64,000 nucleotides of DNA from Cyanoderma ruficeps (GCA_008694505.1 VZDJ01000219.1:9465089-9529088); one strand, 5' to 3'; shown: positions 33,201 through 53,135, numbered from the stretch's first letter. Translations and numbers: made by a program. Notes: generated by a model from the letters alone, not told the origin.

Positions 33201-34700
33201 CGGAGCTCCAAAACGGGTGCTCTGCTCGCTTCCAGGCTACGGATCAGCACGGACAAATCGCTGCGGGAGGGAGTTGGGGAGAGCCATGAAGGTGGGGTCG
33301 GGCTGCTAAAGAAAGCTCGTTCCTCTCCGAGGTTTTGAGATTTATTGGCTTGGGAGAGCGCTGGTAGACTGGATATTGAGAGCGGGAGGTTTGGGGGGAG
33401 TCTCTAATGCAGAGCAGGTTGAGAAGAAAGGTGCTGGTCCCTGAACATGTGTCTGCCTTGGGGTTTTTTTTCCTTCCCTGGCTGTATGGTCCTTTAAAGG
33501 AAAAAATGAGCCCCTTTCTGAAAAACTTGAGTCAAGGTGGAGGAGGCTGTGGCGGGGCCCGGGAGCAGTTCAGGTGCTTTCACAGGGAAGCTGGAGAGGG
33601 GACAGAGCATCACATCAGGGCTGACATGGAGAGGGGACAGAGCATCACATCAGGGCTGAGAAGAGCTGGCAGAGCTGTGGTGTGTGTGGCACTTCTGACC
33701 ACTTGCTGGGTTTCACCATCTTCCTGTTGAGATGCCCATGCTGTAGTAGGGAATGTAACCAGCGTGTTTCTTGTTTTCTGCCACCCCAGCTGAGAGTCAG
33801 GGCATTTCTTTTGAGGATGCTGCTGTTGTACCGATGGTTTTATAAAAGAGGAATTCCCTGCCCCACTATTGCTCGGCAGAGAGATGTCCAGGATCCCCTT
33901 GGCAGGGTTTATTCAGGACGGGCTGTTGTGCTGGGTCACTGGGCTCACGTTAAACTTTGTAAAAGTCTGCAGTGCTGATTTATGAACTGGCAGATTGCAG
34001 CGTGGCTTAGGCTAAAAATAGCCAGGAGTTTTTGGGGGAGGATATTAATGCCGAGCGTGGCCCCATGCCAATCCACTGTCTGTATCCCTTGCTGCAAGGC
34101 GTGACAGGGAGGGGTTTAGGCAAGCGCTCAGGGATGTGGTGGTGGGCAGGAAGTCATTTTTATAGGTGAAATCTATCTATGAGTGCTTCGTGTCATAAAT
34201 ACATGTGGGACGGGACGTGACACAAACAAATGGAAAGCTGGTTGCCTGGAAGCTGCTTAGCTCTGGCTCACTGCCTGCTCCCATTCCCTCCTGCTCTCCA
34301 GTGTCCCTGGACCAGCACCTGCTGGTGAGCAAAAGGATCTGAGAACTTCCAGGCCTTTCTCCTCCTTTGTAAGTGTGTTAGAAAGTGGTCCTGCTTGGAT
34401 TGTCTTTCCTCTGGGGCAGATGATGCTGAGTCTACTTTGCTCAGAAGCTGTGAGGGAAAAGTAGCAGCTGGATGAGCCTCCCGGATTGGGCAGGGTTCAG
34501 TGATCACCAGTGACCACCACCATCCGCTTTGCGTGAGGGGCCCGGGCTGTGCGTGGAGGTGCCTTGGGGTGAGCATTGGGGGTTTCCCTCAGGTGCATGG
34601 GCCAGGTGAGCACCAAGCAGCATCTGGAGACACAGCCAAAGCGGGCGGCCACTGCCTGTTCACTGCTGGGGGTCCGCAGCCCTCAGCTGTGGGGGGCCGG
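33201..34700. other. ATOX1-G3BP1 intergenic spacer
   Basis: The spacer lies between two divergent promoters. It contains a 35-bp tandem duplication and no gene I can support. Confidence 0.4.
33593..33662. repeat. 35-bp tandem duplication
   Basis: Two near-identical copies with shared core GGAGAGGGGACAGAGCATCA begin at 33593 and 33628. They look recent because the copies hardly differ. Confidence 0.9.
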
Positions 34701-34735
34701 GTCCTAGGTGCCCCCTCAGCTGCGCACATGGCCTC

Positions 34736-34746
34736 GCCGCCATGTT
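34736..34746 (-). promoter_or_regulatory. YY1-like motif
   Basis: GCCGCCATGTT is the reverse complement of the YY1 consensus AANATGGCGGC. An identical 11-mer occurs in G3BP1 intron 1 at 36297-36307. Confidence 0.45.
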
Positions 34747-34757
34747 AGCGCCTCGCT

Positions 34758-34776
34758 CCCCCAGCAGGGGGCGGTG
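34758..34776 (+). promoter_or_regulatory. CTCF-like motif
   Basis: The sequence CCAGCAGGGGGCG at 34761-34773 matches the CTCF core (CCASYAGRKGGC) in plus orientation. It lies at the upstream edge of the G3BP1 island, between the divergent genes. Confidence 0.6.
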
Positions 34777-35264
34777 CGGAGCGCGGGACACCGCCCCGCA
34801 TGGCGGCCGCCTGCCCCTTTAAGAGCCGCAGCGGAGGCCGTCAGCGCCCGCCGTGCCCTCCCATTGGCCGCCGCGCCCCGCGGGGCCCGCCCCATCTATA
34901 ACGGGGTTTACCAGCACCTTCTCAAGGGCGCTGCAGTGCGGCTCAACCACACTGCGGCGTCCGGCGCGCGCCGCCTTGCGCGCCTGCTGGCGCGGTGAGC
35001 GTCGTCCCATTGGCCAAAGGGCAACTCTATCAGCAGTCACTTAGCGCCCATTGGCTTTCCTGCCTGTCAATCACTCTCACCGCCCCGCGGAGTGCTGCCG
35101 CATGGTTGGCTGGCTGAGCTGCCCCTTAGCTGTCCCCCCTCCTCCTCACGGCTATGGGCCAACCGGCATCCGAAAGAGGGCGAGCGCCGCTCTCTGACTG
35201 GCTGGGCCGCGCCCGCCGGGGTAGGCTGCGCGCCGGATATATATGTAGCCGGCGGCAGAGCACG

Positions 35265-35342
35265 CCGCTGCGTGAGGCGCTTCTCGTCCGCCGGGCCCTG
35301 TGGTGAAGCGGCGCCTCCGCTCCCGTCCCGCTCTGCCCGCAG
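35265..35342 (+). other. G3BP1: G3BP1 non-coding exon 1
   Basis: The donor CCGCAG|GTGAGG is at 35342/35343. The 5' end is estimated at about 25-30 bases after the TATA-like element and could differ. The G3BP1 start codon lies 10 kb downstream in exon 2, as in mammals. Confidence 0.65.
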
Positions 35343-38300
35343 GTGAGGGGGGTGGGGAGCGCGGGGAGATACCGGCGCGGCCGCGCCTTCCCGCCGGGAC
35401 CGCGGGCCGCACGCACCGCCCGGGCTCCGCGGCGCCCCCGGCTCTCAGTAGGCCGCGGGCTGTGCGGGACGGCGCTGCCGGCGCCCCCCTCCCCCTCCAT
35501 CCCGCCCGGCGTGGGGCCCGCCCGGTCCCCGCCGCGCTTTGTGGCGGGCGCCTTCCCGCCCGACCCGCGGCCACGCAGCCCCCGTGGGGGTCCGGGAGCC
35601 TTCGCTCGATCTCCCGGTGCCGCGGCGGCCTCGGAGCTCCCGGCGGGAGCGGTGCGGGGCAGGGGGGGCGGCGGGGGATCGGCTGCTCGCGGGCCCGCAT
35701 TGTGCGAGGCGAGGTGTGCGGGTCGAGCTTTGTTCTCGGATTTCTAGGCTTGGAGGGTTTTTCGCCCTCCGCTTTTGGGTTTTGTTTTGGGCAGGTGGGG
35801 CCGCGGAGGAGCCCACCCAAAGCCCGAGGTGTTCCCGCTCGATAGTGAGTTGTAGTTGCGGATCCAGGGGCAGCGCTGGGTGCTCGCACCGTCCGGACCT
35901 GGGTATCAGCTCGAGGTGGCTCCCTTGGTATAACTTTATAGCTGAAGGAAGTTATAATTCGAGCAGGAGAGCATGGATCTTATCCTGGTGTACCGCATGA
36001 CCTTGGCTGAATCCGAGATTAAGCTAAGATTTAAATGCGAAGTAGTGCTTGTAACGAGACTTTCCAGCATCCTGTAAGGCCCCAGATGTACGTGCTGGAG
36101 AAAGCCGAGAGAAAAGGTTTCGGTACATCTTCCAGTACCTGCTAGTGTCGGTCTGGATGTTCTAACGTGTTCCTAATTCTCAGCTGGCTTACCTGGTGAC
36201 TTTCTGTGTTAAGGCTTGTATGCATAATATAAGTACTCTTTACCAGAAAAAGGATTTTTTTGTTCCACCGTCGGGAGAAAGCAGCATTTGCAGCAAGCCG
36301 CCATGTTTTCAGTGTGTGCTATTTTTGGCAAGCCCCTGCTCTCACAGCCAGGAGTGACAGCTTTAGGAAATCTGGACACTGCTATCAAGCTTTGGAAGCT
36401 GATGCTTCCAGATGCCATAAATCAAACGTGGGGAGGGGTGTGTTGGATTTTTTTTTTTCCAGCTAACAAGGGTTGTTAGATTGATGTCATAAAGGGAAGT
36501 GCAGAAGTTGACAGACAAAAACTGCATTTCAGGCCTTCCTTGATATTATTCCCTTCCATCAAATTCTTACTTTTCTTGTTCTCTGTCTGTAAAGAATGAG
36601 CCAAACGCAGATAGCTCTGTGACACTTCCGTGATGCTGATGGTAGCATCTTCTCATCCTGTGAACTGAACTCACCTTTCCTGGGGTGTTCAGTCACCATA
36701 TGTAATGATGTAAAGTTGTGAGTGTAGCTTTTTCTTTTTTTAAAAGAAAAAAAGCTTAATGGATGGCATATGTAGCTAATCTGAAGGTTGGCTGGAAGTA
36801 TTCATGTGCCTAAACTCTTGTATTCTTATCTTTATGATGGAGATCTCCCGACCTTTTTGACAGCATCACATGTTGCAGGGACTGGTTTGCCTGAAAGGCA
36901 TGACTAAAACCTCCTAGAAAGTGTAATTGTATAAAGTCTGTTAGGAAAAAAAATACCAATGTTGGAACCTTTGCAAATGTATATCATAATTTTATAAATA
37001 CAAGCCTTCAAAAACCTCAATCCTGTGTACATCAGGGGGTGAAGAGTGACCCCAGTTCTGACTGGTGTGAATTTGCCTTTTTTGCTGGGTTGTGTTCTTT
37101 CAAGTGTGGACTCCTTCAGTTGAAGGCAGGGAAGCAGAATTAAAATTAAAGTAGGAAACCTGGTGGACAAGACTCCGTCCATGTGTGCCAAGCCCATCAG
37201 GATCTTCTGTTGGGAATCTTTGCATTTGCAGTCTGAGAAACAACAAAAGCACACACAAGGATTTGTTTGTGCTGTGATGGCAAGACCATTGCTCTGCTGC
37301 TCACTTTGCTGCTGGCACAACAGCTTCAGTCGAGTTCAACACAGCTGATGGAGTTTGGACATCTGAATTTTAAACAGAATCTTTATGCACTTGATGAAAC
37401 AGCAAATTCGTTGTTTCAGAGCTTTGTTTTTCACCTTGCAAATTGTAAGGCCAGACATACAGAGCAACACTTTTTACTGAAAAAGAAAAGGCAAAGGTGA
37501 TGCTGCTTTAAGTACATCTTGGTATTTGTGTTCAAAACAGTGGGACCTGATGAGAGAGCACTCATAAGGTTGGCATAAATGGCGTGTTTGAATTAGAAAA
37601 CATTCTAGTTTTTAATATTAGCACCTAGGCCTTTTTGTCTGACTAAGGGGATGACTGAAGAATCAAAGAGGAAATAAATCCAAGCAGAGCAGGACTTCAG
37701 CAGGGTGGTGCTAGTTGCTGTGCTGGCTGTAGTCTGCTCTGCGTGGAACAAACCAAAACCAAAAGTGATACTTTGCTCTAGAAGACTGGGTGATTTTTTT
37801 TTTATGGGTGCCTGTATAAAATCTGCAGAGTTGAAGTAATTATTTGACTTCGTGGGGTACCTTCTAGTAGACTTGATAACCTTAAGCTACCTCATTGAGT
37901 AATCAAAATTAAAACTGAAGTCTGGTCCTCAGGTACTGTAGAAGAGTCCTTAAGCTTTGCGGGCGGTGAGTGCTGTGCTGTCTGGAGGTCCCAGTTTTGC
38001 CATATTAAGTCTGGAGCTGTTCCAGGAGGACGTGGCTGGTGCGGTGCTGCTGTCAGAGCAGGAGCCCCGGTGCTGTCAGTTGTGTGGGAGTGATCTGGGA
38101 TGAACCCGACTCCTTGCTGAGGCAAATGTGCAGCACTGCGCTGGGAAACGCTGCTGCCCATCTTCCATTTTCATCTGCTGTGCCCTGTGCTGTTTCCTGG
38201 CTGCTGCTGGCCTGGCTTTGTTTTGTTTTTGATGTAACAGTGCCCCGATGGGTCAGTCCTGAGTGCCAGGATACAGCTGATACATCGAGTTTAAGCCTCT

Positions 38301-41230
38301 TCTGTGACCTAAGCCGGTAGACGTGAAAGAGTTGATTCTCTTTACAGTTATCTGTTGCTTGGCATGCAGAAAATATTTTGAATCTTAATCTTGGTGGTTC
38401 TAATCTGAGTGGCATTAAGCTTGAATTTCACTGTAGTGTTGCTGTAGCTCAGGGCTCTGATCTGCCTCTTCTGACTGCTGATGAATAACTTTTGGTTTTT
38501 TACTTTAAGAAGCTGCACTGGAGCCAAATGGAAAATTTGCAGACCTAAGAGAAGATGACTGGACCTGCTGCCAACTTCATGGAGATGTTGGAGCAGCTCT
38601 TGGATGTCAAAACAAAACCTGTTCTAATGGCAAAATCACAGGGTCTAAGTAGCTGCTTTATCGTGAAGCAGTCTGGAGAGCAGTATAGGCAGAAAGCTGA
38701 CTTATTTTTGTTAAAGAAAGAGTAAACAAACTGTTCAGCACTATCCTAGTGCTCTTTAGGATGAAATTTGCATTGCTTCTAATTGAGGGGTAAGTGAGGT
38801 TGAAATAGGTTCAGTTAGAAAGGCAAGTCCTTCCACCACGTTTCAGTTTGAGAGCCCGTTCAGGATAATCTGATTTCAGGATTATTAAAAATGTAGGAAT
38901 ATTTCTGGGACTTCTTAAGGCTTTGAGTTTTCAGAGGACTCAGATTTTGAAGAGGAGTTCCTTTTGGACTTCTGTCAAATGACAAGGGCCCTGTGTTTTT
39001 CTGTAGTGCTAAATGCAACAGGGCTCTCTTTTTGTGAGGGTATGAGTTAGGCTCAGGACTGATCACCTTTGCTTAATGTTCCAGCAGTTAACTGCTGAAT
39101 AGAAGTGATGATTGAGTGGTATCAAGTAGAAACTTGAAAGCCAGGTGAAACAGCTTTAAAAAGGAAGGAAAAAAAACCCCAAGCCCACACCAGATTAAGC
39201 TGAGCACCCAGGAAAGGCAAAGTGTTTTGAGGGATGAATAAAAACCCCAAACACCTTGTTGAGAATTTCTTATTCTATCTCCTAGTTTTAATATCAAGTT
39301 TGAGATTTTCTTTTTTCTTCTCTTGTAAACAGGATGTAATTTGCTGTTTGTCTTTGGAGCTTTATGCTCTTAGCCACAGCAATAGTGTCTGGTATCATTT
39401 TCCTTACCCAGATGAATGTTCATCCTTTACTGTGGGGGTACAGATGCTGATCTCAGATACCCTGACGTACACTTCAGGTGATCTTTGTGTTTTCAATCTG
39501 CTTTTGAGCTTAATGCCCTGGAAATAACATTTCTCCAAAATGGTCTCTTTTAGATTCTGACTGAAAGCATTAGAAGCCTCCAGTTTTTCTTGCTTGGTAG
39601 AGCTGAAAAACACAAGAAGTGCTGATTTTTATCTAAAGAATGGCAGACTTCATCATCCCCATCAACTTGTGGATCACACATAGGTTTGTTAGCAAAAACA
39701 CAGGCAGGCTTCTGCACTGACAGCTCTTCAGCAATTGCTGGTTTGTTTATTTGTATTCTCCCAGTGTCTGAAGGGCTGTGCAGTGCTGCTGAGTAAGGCT
39801 TCCCATCTGCCACTGGCAAGCTGAGGGTTTTTTGGTACTGGCATGGGCAGTGCTGAGTGTACTTCTGAATTATTATTTAATCTTGAGATGATTTTTTTTA
39901 ATTGTGCTAAATTTTTGTTTGATTGTTTGGATTATTTGATTAGAAAATAGTTAAGCTTCTAACTTAATTTTTCCTATCCATATGTTGGTGTAATATATGG
40001 CTTTTCTAGAGTGTCCCTTGTCAACGTGTCTCAAAACTTCTGAAGGGGCTCAGGTATTGCTCTACATTCATGTTGCATCTGGATAATTAAGCAGGGAGAG
40101 AGCTGTTTGCCTGGTGATTCTGGTTGCTATATGATTATTTTTTTAGGATCCAGCTCCCTTTAACACCTCGAGTATCTTATGAATGTAGGCTCTGCCTGTC
40201 TTTGTAGGTTGTGTGGGTCACACCGTGGAGATGAGTCACAGGTGAAAGGAGAAACAGCTGTACTGAGTCTAGATCTGTGTTTTAGTAGGGGTTGGTTTGG
40301 AAGATTATTAAAAGCTCCTGTGTCTGTATGATGTCTTCATTCACACTGCTCTGAAGTGCCTGGTTCTGGAGGTTCCTGGTGAACACATTCATCTTACAGA
40401 CTATCTCAATGTTTCCTGGAGATGCTAGTAAGACTTGAATGCTGCTAACTTCACAACTTGTCCCAATTGGATCCTCAAATATTTATTTATTGCATAACTT
40501 ACCCCATCATTGAACTTCCATTGACTGTGGCTACCAAGCCTCTTGCCTCCTGTGGAATAGTGCTGACTTAAGGTAACTTCTTCCAGGCTGAGGACTTTGC
40601 CTGTGAATCTGTCAAAAGGCAGGAAAGATGAAGTGGTTGCAGGTAGGCAGCTGTGGTGGTTTGTGTCTGAAATGCAGGCTGTGCTGCTGGGACACTGTCC
40701 CAGTGACAGCCTCTGCCTCTGCATCCAGTGGGAGGCAAGTAATGACACCTGGTTTTTAAAGCACATTAATGTTTTGGGACTTCATTTGCCTGCTTATTTG
40801 AGGTGCATTTTCAGCTCTCTATAATTTAAGCTCAGGTCAACAACTGGATTGTTTTGGGTTTTGAGGCTGTGTTAAAATAAGGGTATCTCGGTGTATCTGC
40901 AGTCTTTGTGTTTTAAATATACATTTACTTAACGTCACTCTTCCTGCTTGAGAGCAAACTGGTGTGATGATATAAATCCCCAGCTGAGATGGGCCCTGGA
41001 ATTTGCCATGGGATGCAAGTTTAGCTTGTGTTCCATGTTCACTTTAATGTTTTGTATCATGGCTCACACAGGTACCAGCCTCATGGGGTTTTTTCTTGGA
41101 TGGCTTAGTCAGCAGCAGGGCAGATGCTAGTCGTGTAAAATGCACGAAGACTTGGAATTAACTGTATTTGTTGTTTCTTTTTTGTTAAACTTTCAATCTG
41201 TATCATGCCTCTTAGAGGCCAACTGGGCAT

Positions 41231-41276
41231 TTTCTTTCTTTCTTTTTTTTTTTTTTNTTTTTTTTTTTTTTTTTTT
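41231..41276. repeat. Poly-T tract containing an N
   Basis: A T-rich run with one undetermined base at 41257. The length of the homopolymer is probably uncertain in the assembly. Confidence 0.9.
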
Positions 41277-42625
41277 GTCCATAACAGCAGCAGTAACTGC
41301 TTCTAGAGCTGGTCATTCCATCTAGATAAATGGTTTGTGGCTTTTACCATGCTCACCTGTTGCTAAGCAACTTTGAGAAATCCCAAACGACACTTAATTA
41401 TGCAATCCTATTAACTATTGACCAGACCTTTAATTTCCAGCAAAATTGCTGTTTGCCACATTTGTGATGGTGTTGTGCTTGGATACAGACACCTCTTTTC
41501 CATGTGAGCTTCTCCTGCTGTTTCTTCAGTTTCCAAAAAGCCTTTTCGAGTTAAGGAATTCGCTGATCCCAGAATGAGGGAGTGGAGTTGTGTGAGGAGT
41601 TTGCCATTCTGAAAGGCTGTTTTGGCACCCTGTAAACTCCACCAGTTTGTAGAGATGGAAGGAGTGGAGTTCAGCTGGTCACTTCATAGCACTTAAACAG
41701 CCAAAGGAGAAGGGGTGAACTGCTGTGTAATATTCCAGTCAGGACTAGAATGCATTGTAGGAACTTTGGATTTCTTGAGAAAGTTCCTTGTATTGAAATA
41801 CAAGTCAAAAAAATGTAATTTAAGATGGCAGAGAACAAAGAAATGAAGCTAATGTTAAAAACACACAGCCTGTTGAGATTATGATTCAGTTTTAACTTGT
41901 CTTCTTGTTAGTTCTGACTTTTTCTTGACAGAAGATGTTTAAAATTGCCACTCTTTGGGAAGTGAAGTTTGGATTTTGATCCTTTGGTGTGTTACATCAG
42001 GCCAAGGGGCTTTTGCCTGAGTCTTGGGACTGGTTGTTTCGAGAGCCCAAACATCCTGTGACGTGCATAAGACACTTCTGTTGTGTGGGAAGTCCAGTAG
42101 AAGCAACATTCAGGCTAAACTTGTTGATTCAAAAATTTAAAAAAAACCCAAATCAACAAAAACCCCAAACAAATTGAGTCGGAACAGCAATGATTAGTTT
42201 GCTTTCACCATGTTGCAATTTGGTAAGAAAATAATAACCAATGCTAGCTGTGAGTGCTGAGTCCATTTTTCTGAACACTAATATAGTAATAGGTTTTGTG
42301 GACCTAAATCTGAATTTGCTAATGTGGAATTTACATAAATGGCTCTAATTTACATAACAGTATTTTAGAAATTCAGTGGCTGACATTGATTTTCTGCCAA
42401 GTGGGAGCATTGTAACAGATGGTGGAATTTTCCACCAGCCAGGTGATAACCACTGTAAAGGAGGTATTTGTCTTTCTCTAAGTCCTTGGCTTAAGGAAGG
42501 GGCTCAGTTATGCTGCAGAATTGTTACGGTGTACTTGTTATAATTTCACTTATCCAATTTGTTTTACATATGGGATAATAGGAAAGCATGATTATGAATG
42601 AACCTTAAATAATCAGATTTTCAGC

Positions 42626-42675
42626 TTTTCCTGTCAATTTTCACCCTTTCATCATTATGTCAATTGACAGGAAAA
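42626..42675. repeat. 14-bp perfect inverted repeat
   Basis: The arms TTTTCCTGTCAATT (42626-42639) and AATTGACAGGAAAA (42662-42675) are exact reverse complements around a 22-base loop. The right arm overlaps a 12-bp palindrome, TGTCAATTGACA (42658-42669). Confidence 0.9.
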
Positions 42676-45592
42676 TGTGTGGATAGGCTTTTATCAGGAG
42701 TAGCATAGTGACAGTTCAAACATTTGGTGCTATTATGTGCCGTGCAATGGAAATGTAGTGTGGAGTATTTGCAGTTTTTCTTGGATCAGGGATAGTGGAG
42801 TAGTAAATTGCTCATGAGTGGTAGGGAGCAAATATTCTCTCAGGAGATGCTTGGCTTCCACCATTCAGGTTGTGCTGGCTGGAGAACAGGAACAGATGGC
42901 AATTGGCAACGTAGCAGCAGGTGCAGCAGCAGTAAAAACAGATTGTTGTCCTCTGATTAGGTCATGTAAAGGTTTTCCCATTTCTTTTCAGATCTGCTTG
43001 AGAACAACTGGGCACTCCACAATTCCTCTTTTCATGTTATGAGTCAGTTCTGATAGATTTTCACCCTTAGCAGGAGGGAAGTTCTTTTATTTTTAAGCAT
43101 GACAGACCTAATTAAACCACTTCACTTCCAATATTTCTTCAGACCGTCATTGGAGATGATGTGCCTGTGGGTCAATGCAGGTGAGGGCTTTCACTGAAGA
43201 GCAGCAATCTGAAAGAGCTGTCGGTGACTCAGCTGGTGAGATTTGAGTGCTACAGGAAGATTTTGCCATAATGTGAGAGTGTCAGGCTTTGTACATTGAT
43301 GTTCTAGGAAACACTTGAAAATAATTCTCAGAAGAGCCCAATTCATCATTTATTGGAACTGAATAGAAAACCTGCCTATTTCCCTCTGTAGGAATAGGCT
43401 TGAATTCCAGGGAAACTATATCTTCACAAAGAAATTAAGTGTACCTCCTGTAATTCTCCAAATGCTGTTCTTGATATATGGTAGGACTGGCATCCTGGCT
43501 GTAAACTGACAGCACAGAAGCAATTTTTTTAATTTGTGGAGCAGATAAATCCTGCGTTGTCAGTTAAGCTGACTGGAGCTAAAAGTGCAGGTCATGTCTG
43601 TCTGCCATTTCTGCTCCACCTGCTTTGGGGTTGCCCTGCTCCTTCTAGAGCTTCACAAGTACTTCTTTACAAGAAGAAACAAAGTGGGATGAGGAAGTCA
43701 GTAGTAGCCACCACTTGCTTAGCTGTACTTTGTCTTTGCTGTATTTTCTTGTTTGATAATATTTTATGGAGATCTCATTTACTGTGCAGTTGAAGGCGAG
43801 AGTTCATCTCTTGGAGGTTTCTGTCACCTCAGACTGTGCTGGGTATTGGACATCTGTATCTGTAATATGTTACACTTAGAGTTCAAAGGCTTCTGCAAAA
43901 CCGCAGATAGTGGAACCTTCCTGAAATGAAAGTGGTTTGCAGAATCTGAGCATTTCCTGCAGGCCAAATCCAGCTGTGGACTATTTCTTCTGTTCTGCAT
44001 GGTTAGCTCTTGAGAATATCCTCAAACAGCTGAAAGCTTCTGAGTGTTTTGAAAAGCCTCTTAAAATTCTAGGTCATATTTAGCCTTATTTTTTCTGCAC
44101 ATTATGATGTAGGTAACATTTCTTTGTGTGGTGAACACACATCCTGCTGAAGGAGAGGGAGTTGATGGACATATCCTGTGGAGCCCACCAGATCTTCTTC
44201 CCTGTGTTTAAACCTAGAAAAAAGGTGTATTTTAAAATAGAATGGGAAGACTTCTCATTTATTCTAGACTTAAAAAGATGATAAAGTGTGATAGTATTAA
44301 CAGCAGAGCAAAACAGGTCAATGTATACAAAATTATAGTTCAGCTGTTACATCTTAGCTGCGTTTCTCCAGGAAAGCTGGATGCAGTGCATTCTGGCCAC
44401 TGCTGGGAGTTTGGGTGTGATCACATCCTTGCATCTGTTACCTGGATGTTCTGACAGTGTGGCGAAGCATTGCCTTGTCCCTCACTTACTGTGTATTGGG
44501 TGTTTGACCTTGATTGAGATATATGAAATTTGCCATGTTCATTTGGACTTACAGTTTCACCCAAAGTAACAATTTCCATGGCATCTTTTGAAGTACATTC
44601 ATCTCTTTGAGGCTTTAAGCTTCTGTTTTGCCTTCTGGTCCCTCCAGCAGTGTGGTTGTGACTTCCCTTGCAGCCCTGTGCATGTTGTGTGTTTGAAACT
44701 GTCACTGCACTAACACCAACCTCGTCACCTCTGTCTTCTGAAGCTCTGCTCTGTTGTTAGTTCTAAAGAACAAATTCTCTGAAATTCATTAAATCCAGTG
44801 AGAATCAAGCATTTAAGTTTGATTTAAGTTATAGTTTAAAACTATTTTGGATGAGTTTGAATGGTGTTTGAGTATTTAATAACAAGGAAATGGAGGAATG
44901 TGGTTTGGTTTTCTTCAGGCCTGTCCTGAAGATGTGTACTGTGTAACCTACATGCAAAGACTTTTATTTTTGTAACTTACAGATCCATGGAAGGTAGGTA
45001 GAAGGTACCCAGATGGATTTGTCCCTGGGCATGGGTGGTGCTGTTTGCTTGACTGGTGGTCTGAATTTAAGTGAGAAGTGACTTGCTGACATTGGTGGAA
45101 GCAGGGGAAGAGCAGTATGTGTTTGTTTGTAGCATAATAATTTTAATATAATCTAATATTCCTCCAGAGCGCTTGACGCTCACAGCAAGTGGGGCTGTGC
45201 TGCTGATAAAAATAGATTGGACTTATTCTGACCTTCTAAAAATGCCCCTAATACAGTAGCACAGGCTTTGCCTGAGAACATCTGACTTTTAATTCTGATT
45301 GTGAAGTCAAGTGAGGTAAGTGGAATTTGGATTGACTGTAAATGTCTTAGCCACTTAGCAAATCCTCTTGAAGAACCTTACTTGCTTGCCACCTGCTTTT
45401 ACTGAGGATATGTGGGATGATTAACTGCTGGCAGGTTATGAGTTGACCTCCCTCGACCTTGCAGCCTCTCCCACCTCTGGTTTGGTACCCAGGAATCCTC
45501 TCCCTGGCACCAAAACTCTGATGACTCTGAAAACACGTTGCTTAAACTGCTTACAGGGGTAAAACAGTCCTGGTGTGTGCTTTCTGCTGTGA

Positions 45593-52273
<6,681 letters not shown>

Positions 52274-53135
52274 ATTCATCGCCGATGTTGACGTGGTGGC
52301 GCAAACCGTTTTTCCTGCAGATTTGTGAATTTCAGCCTTGGGTATCTTGGAATGTGGCCCTAGCCTGTTATAGACTGCTACGTTTGATACTATTTTGCCC
52401 CTTTTTGTTTGTGTTATGGTTCTGTGATTTATTTTTTTTTCTAGTCCTTGTCCCAGATTCCAGCTTTGTGGAACAATGTTTTAGGAAAAGTGGATTTTAA
52501 AAAGAAAAGAACTGAATTTTCTTGTTCACCTCAAACTTACGGACTGATTTTTGGTTTTTTTTGGTACCGGTGGTTTTTCCTAAAGGAATGTCTCTTCCTT
52601 TTTTCTTTTTTTTTTTTTNCCCTCTTTCTGCTGAATTTGGGTGCAGTCAGTGGAATAATATTTCACGTGCATGCGTTCAAGAGCCTGTAGGAAAACATAG
52701 TTCTTGGCACGTATTCCAAGGGCAGAAAAGCAAAATTCTTGGTGTTTCTTTGAGGTCATATGAACATCCTCTGGTCTGGAGACATTGCCACATGAAAAAT
52801 TGACTTTCACCTTTCTCTCTGTGGCACTATAAAAGTGGAATAATGGGTATCCGTAGAATCTCTTTTCCTTTTGATACATGATCACAGCAAAGAATTCGAA
52901 CTACTGTTTTACCACTTTGAAATTTTGGATTGTGGGATAGGTTTTAAATGTCTAGAACTTGACTCTTCAAACACTTTTCCTGAACTTGTGAAATTTTTTA
53001 TTGAAATAGGGAGTTTTTTTCATGTTTAGTTTGTATTTGTATAAAAAAAAGCAAAATTGTTGTGCCTTCTATTTATCTCTCATTCCAGTTTTGGCAAATT
53101 GTTTAAAAAATAATAAAAAAGGTCTAGATTTGCTT
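52274..53135 (+). other. G3BP1: G3BP1 3' UTR (short form)
   Basis: AT-rich sequence from the stop codon to the first AATAAA (53112-53117). It includes a poly-T run with an N at 52619. The short form would end near 53130. Confidence 0.6.
53112..53117 (+). terminator. G3BP1: G3BP1 proximal polyadenylation signal
   Basis: This is the first AATAAA after the stop codon, about 840 bases downstream. A second lies at 53551-53556. Confidence 0.55.

Larger units (their letters stand above)
34700..35720 (+). promoter_or_regulatory. G3BP1: G3BP1 CpG-island promoter
   Basis: A 1-kb CpG island containing three inverted CCAAT boxes (ATTGG at 34863, 35009 and 35050), a TATA-like ATATATAT at 35237-35244, and the non-coding first exon ending at 35342. 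The CCAAT boxes are typical NF-Y sites of housekeeping genes. Confidence 0.8.

Noticed and set aside
35152..35889. 245-codon minus-strand frame across the G3BP1 island
   Set aside because: Few stops are expected in CpG-island sequence. The peptide is Arg/Pro/Ala-rich with no domain.
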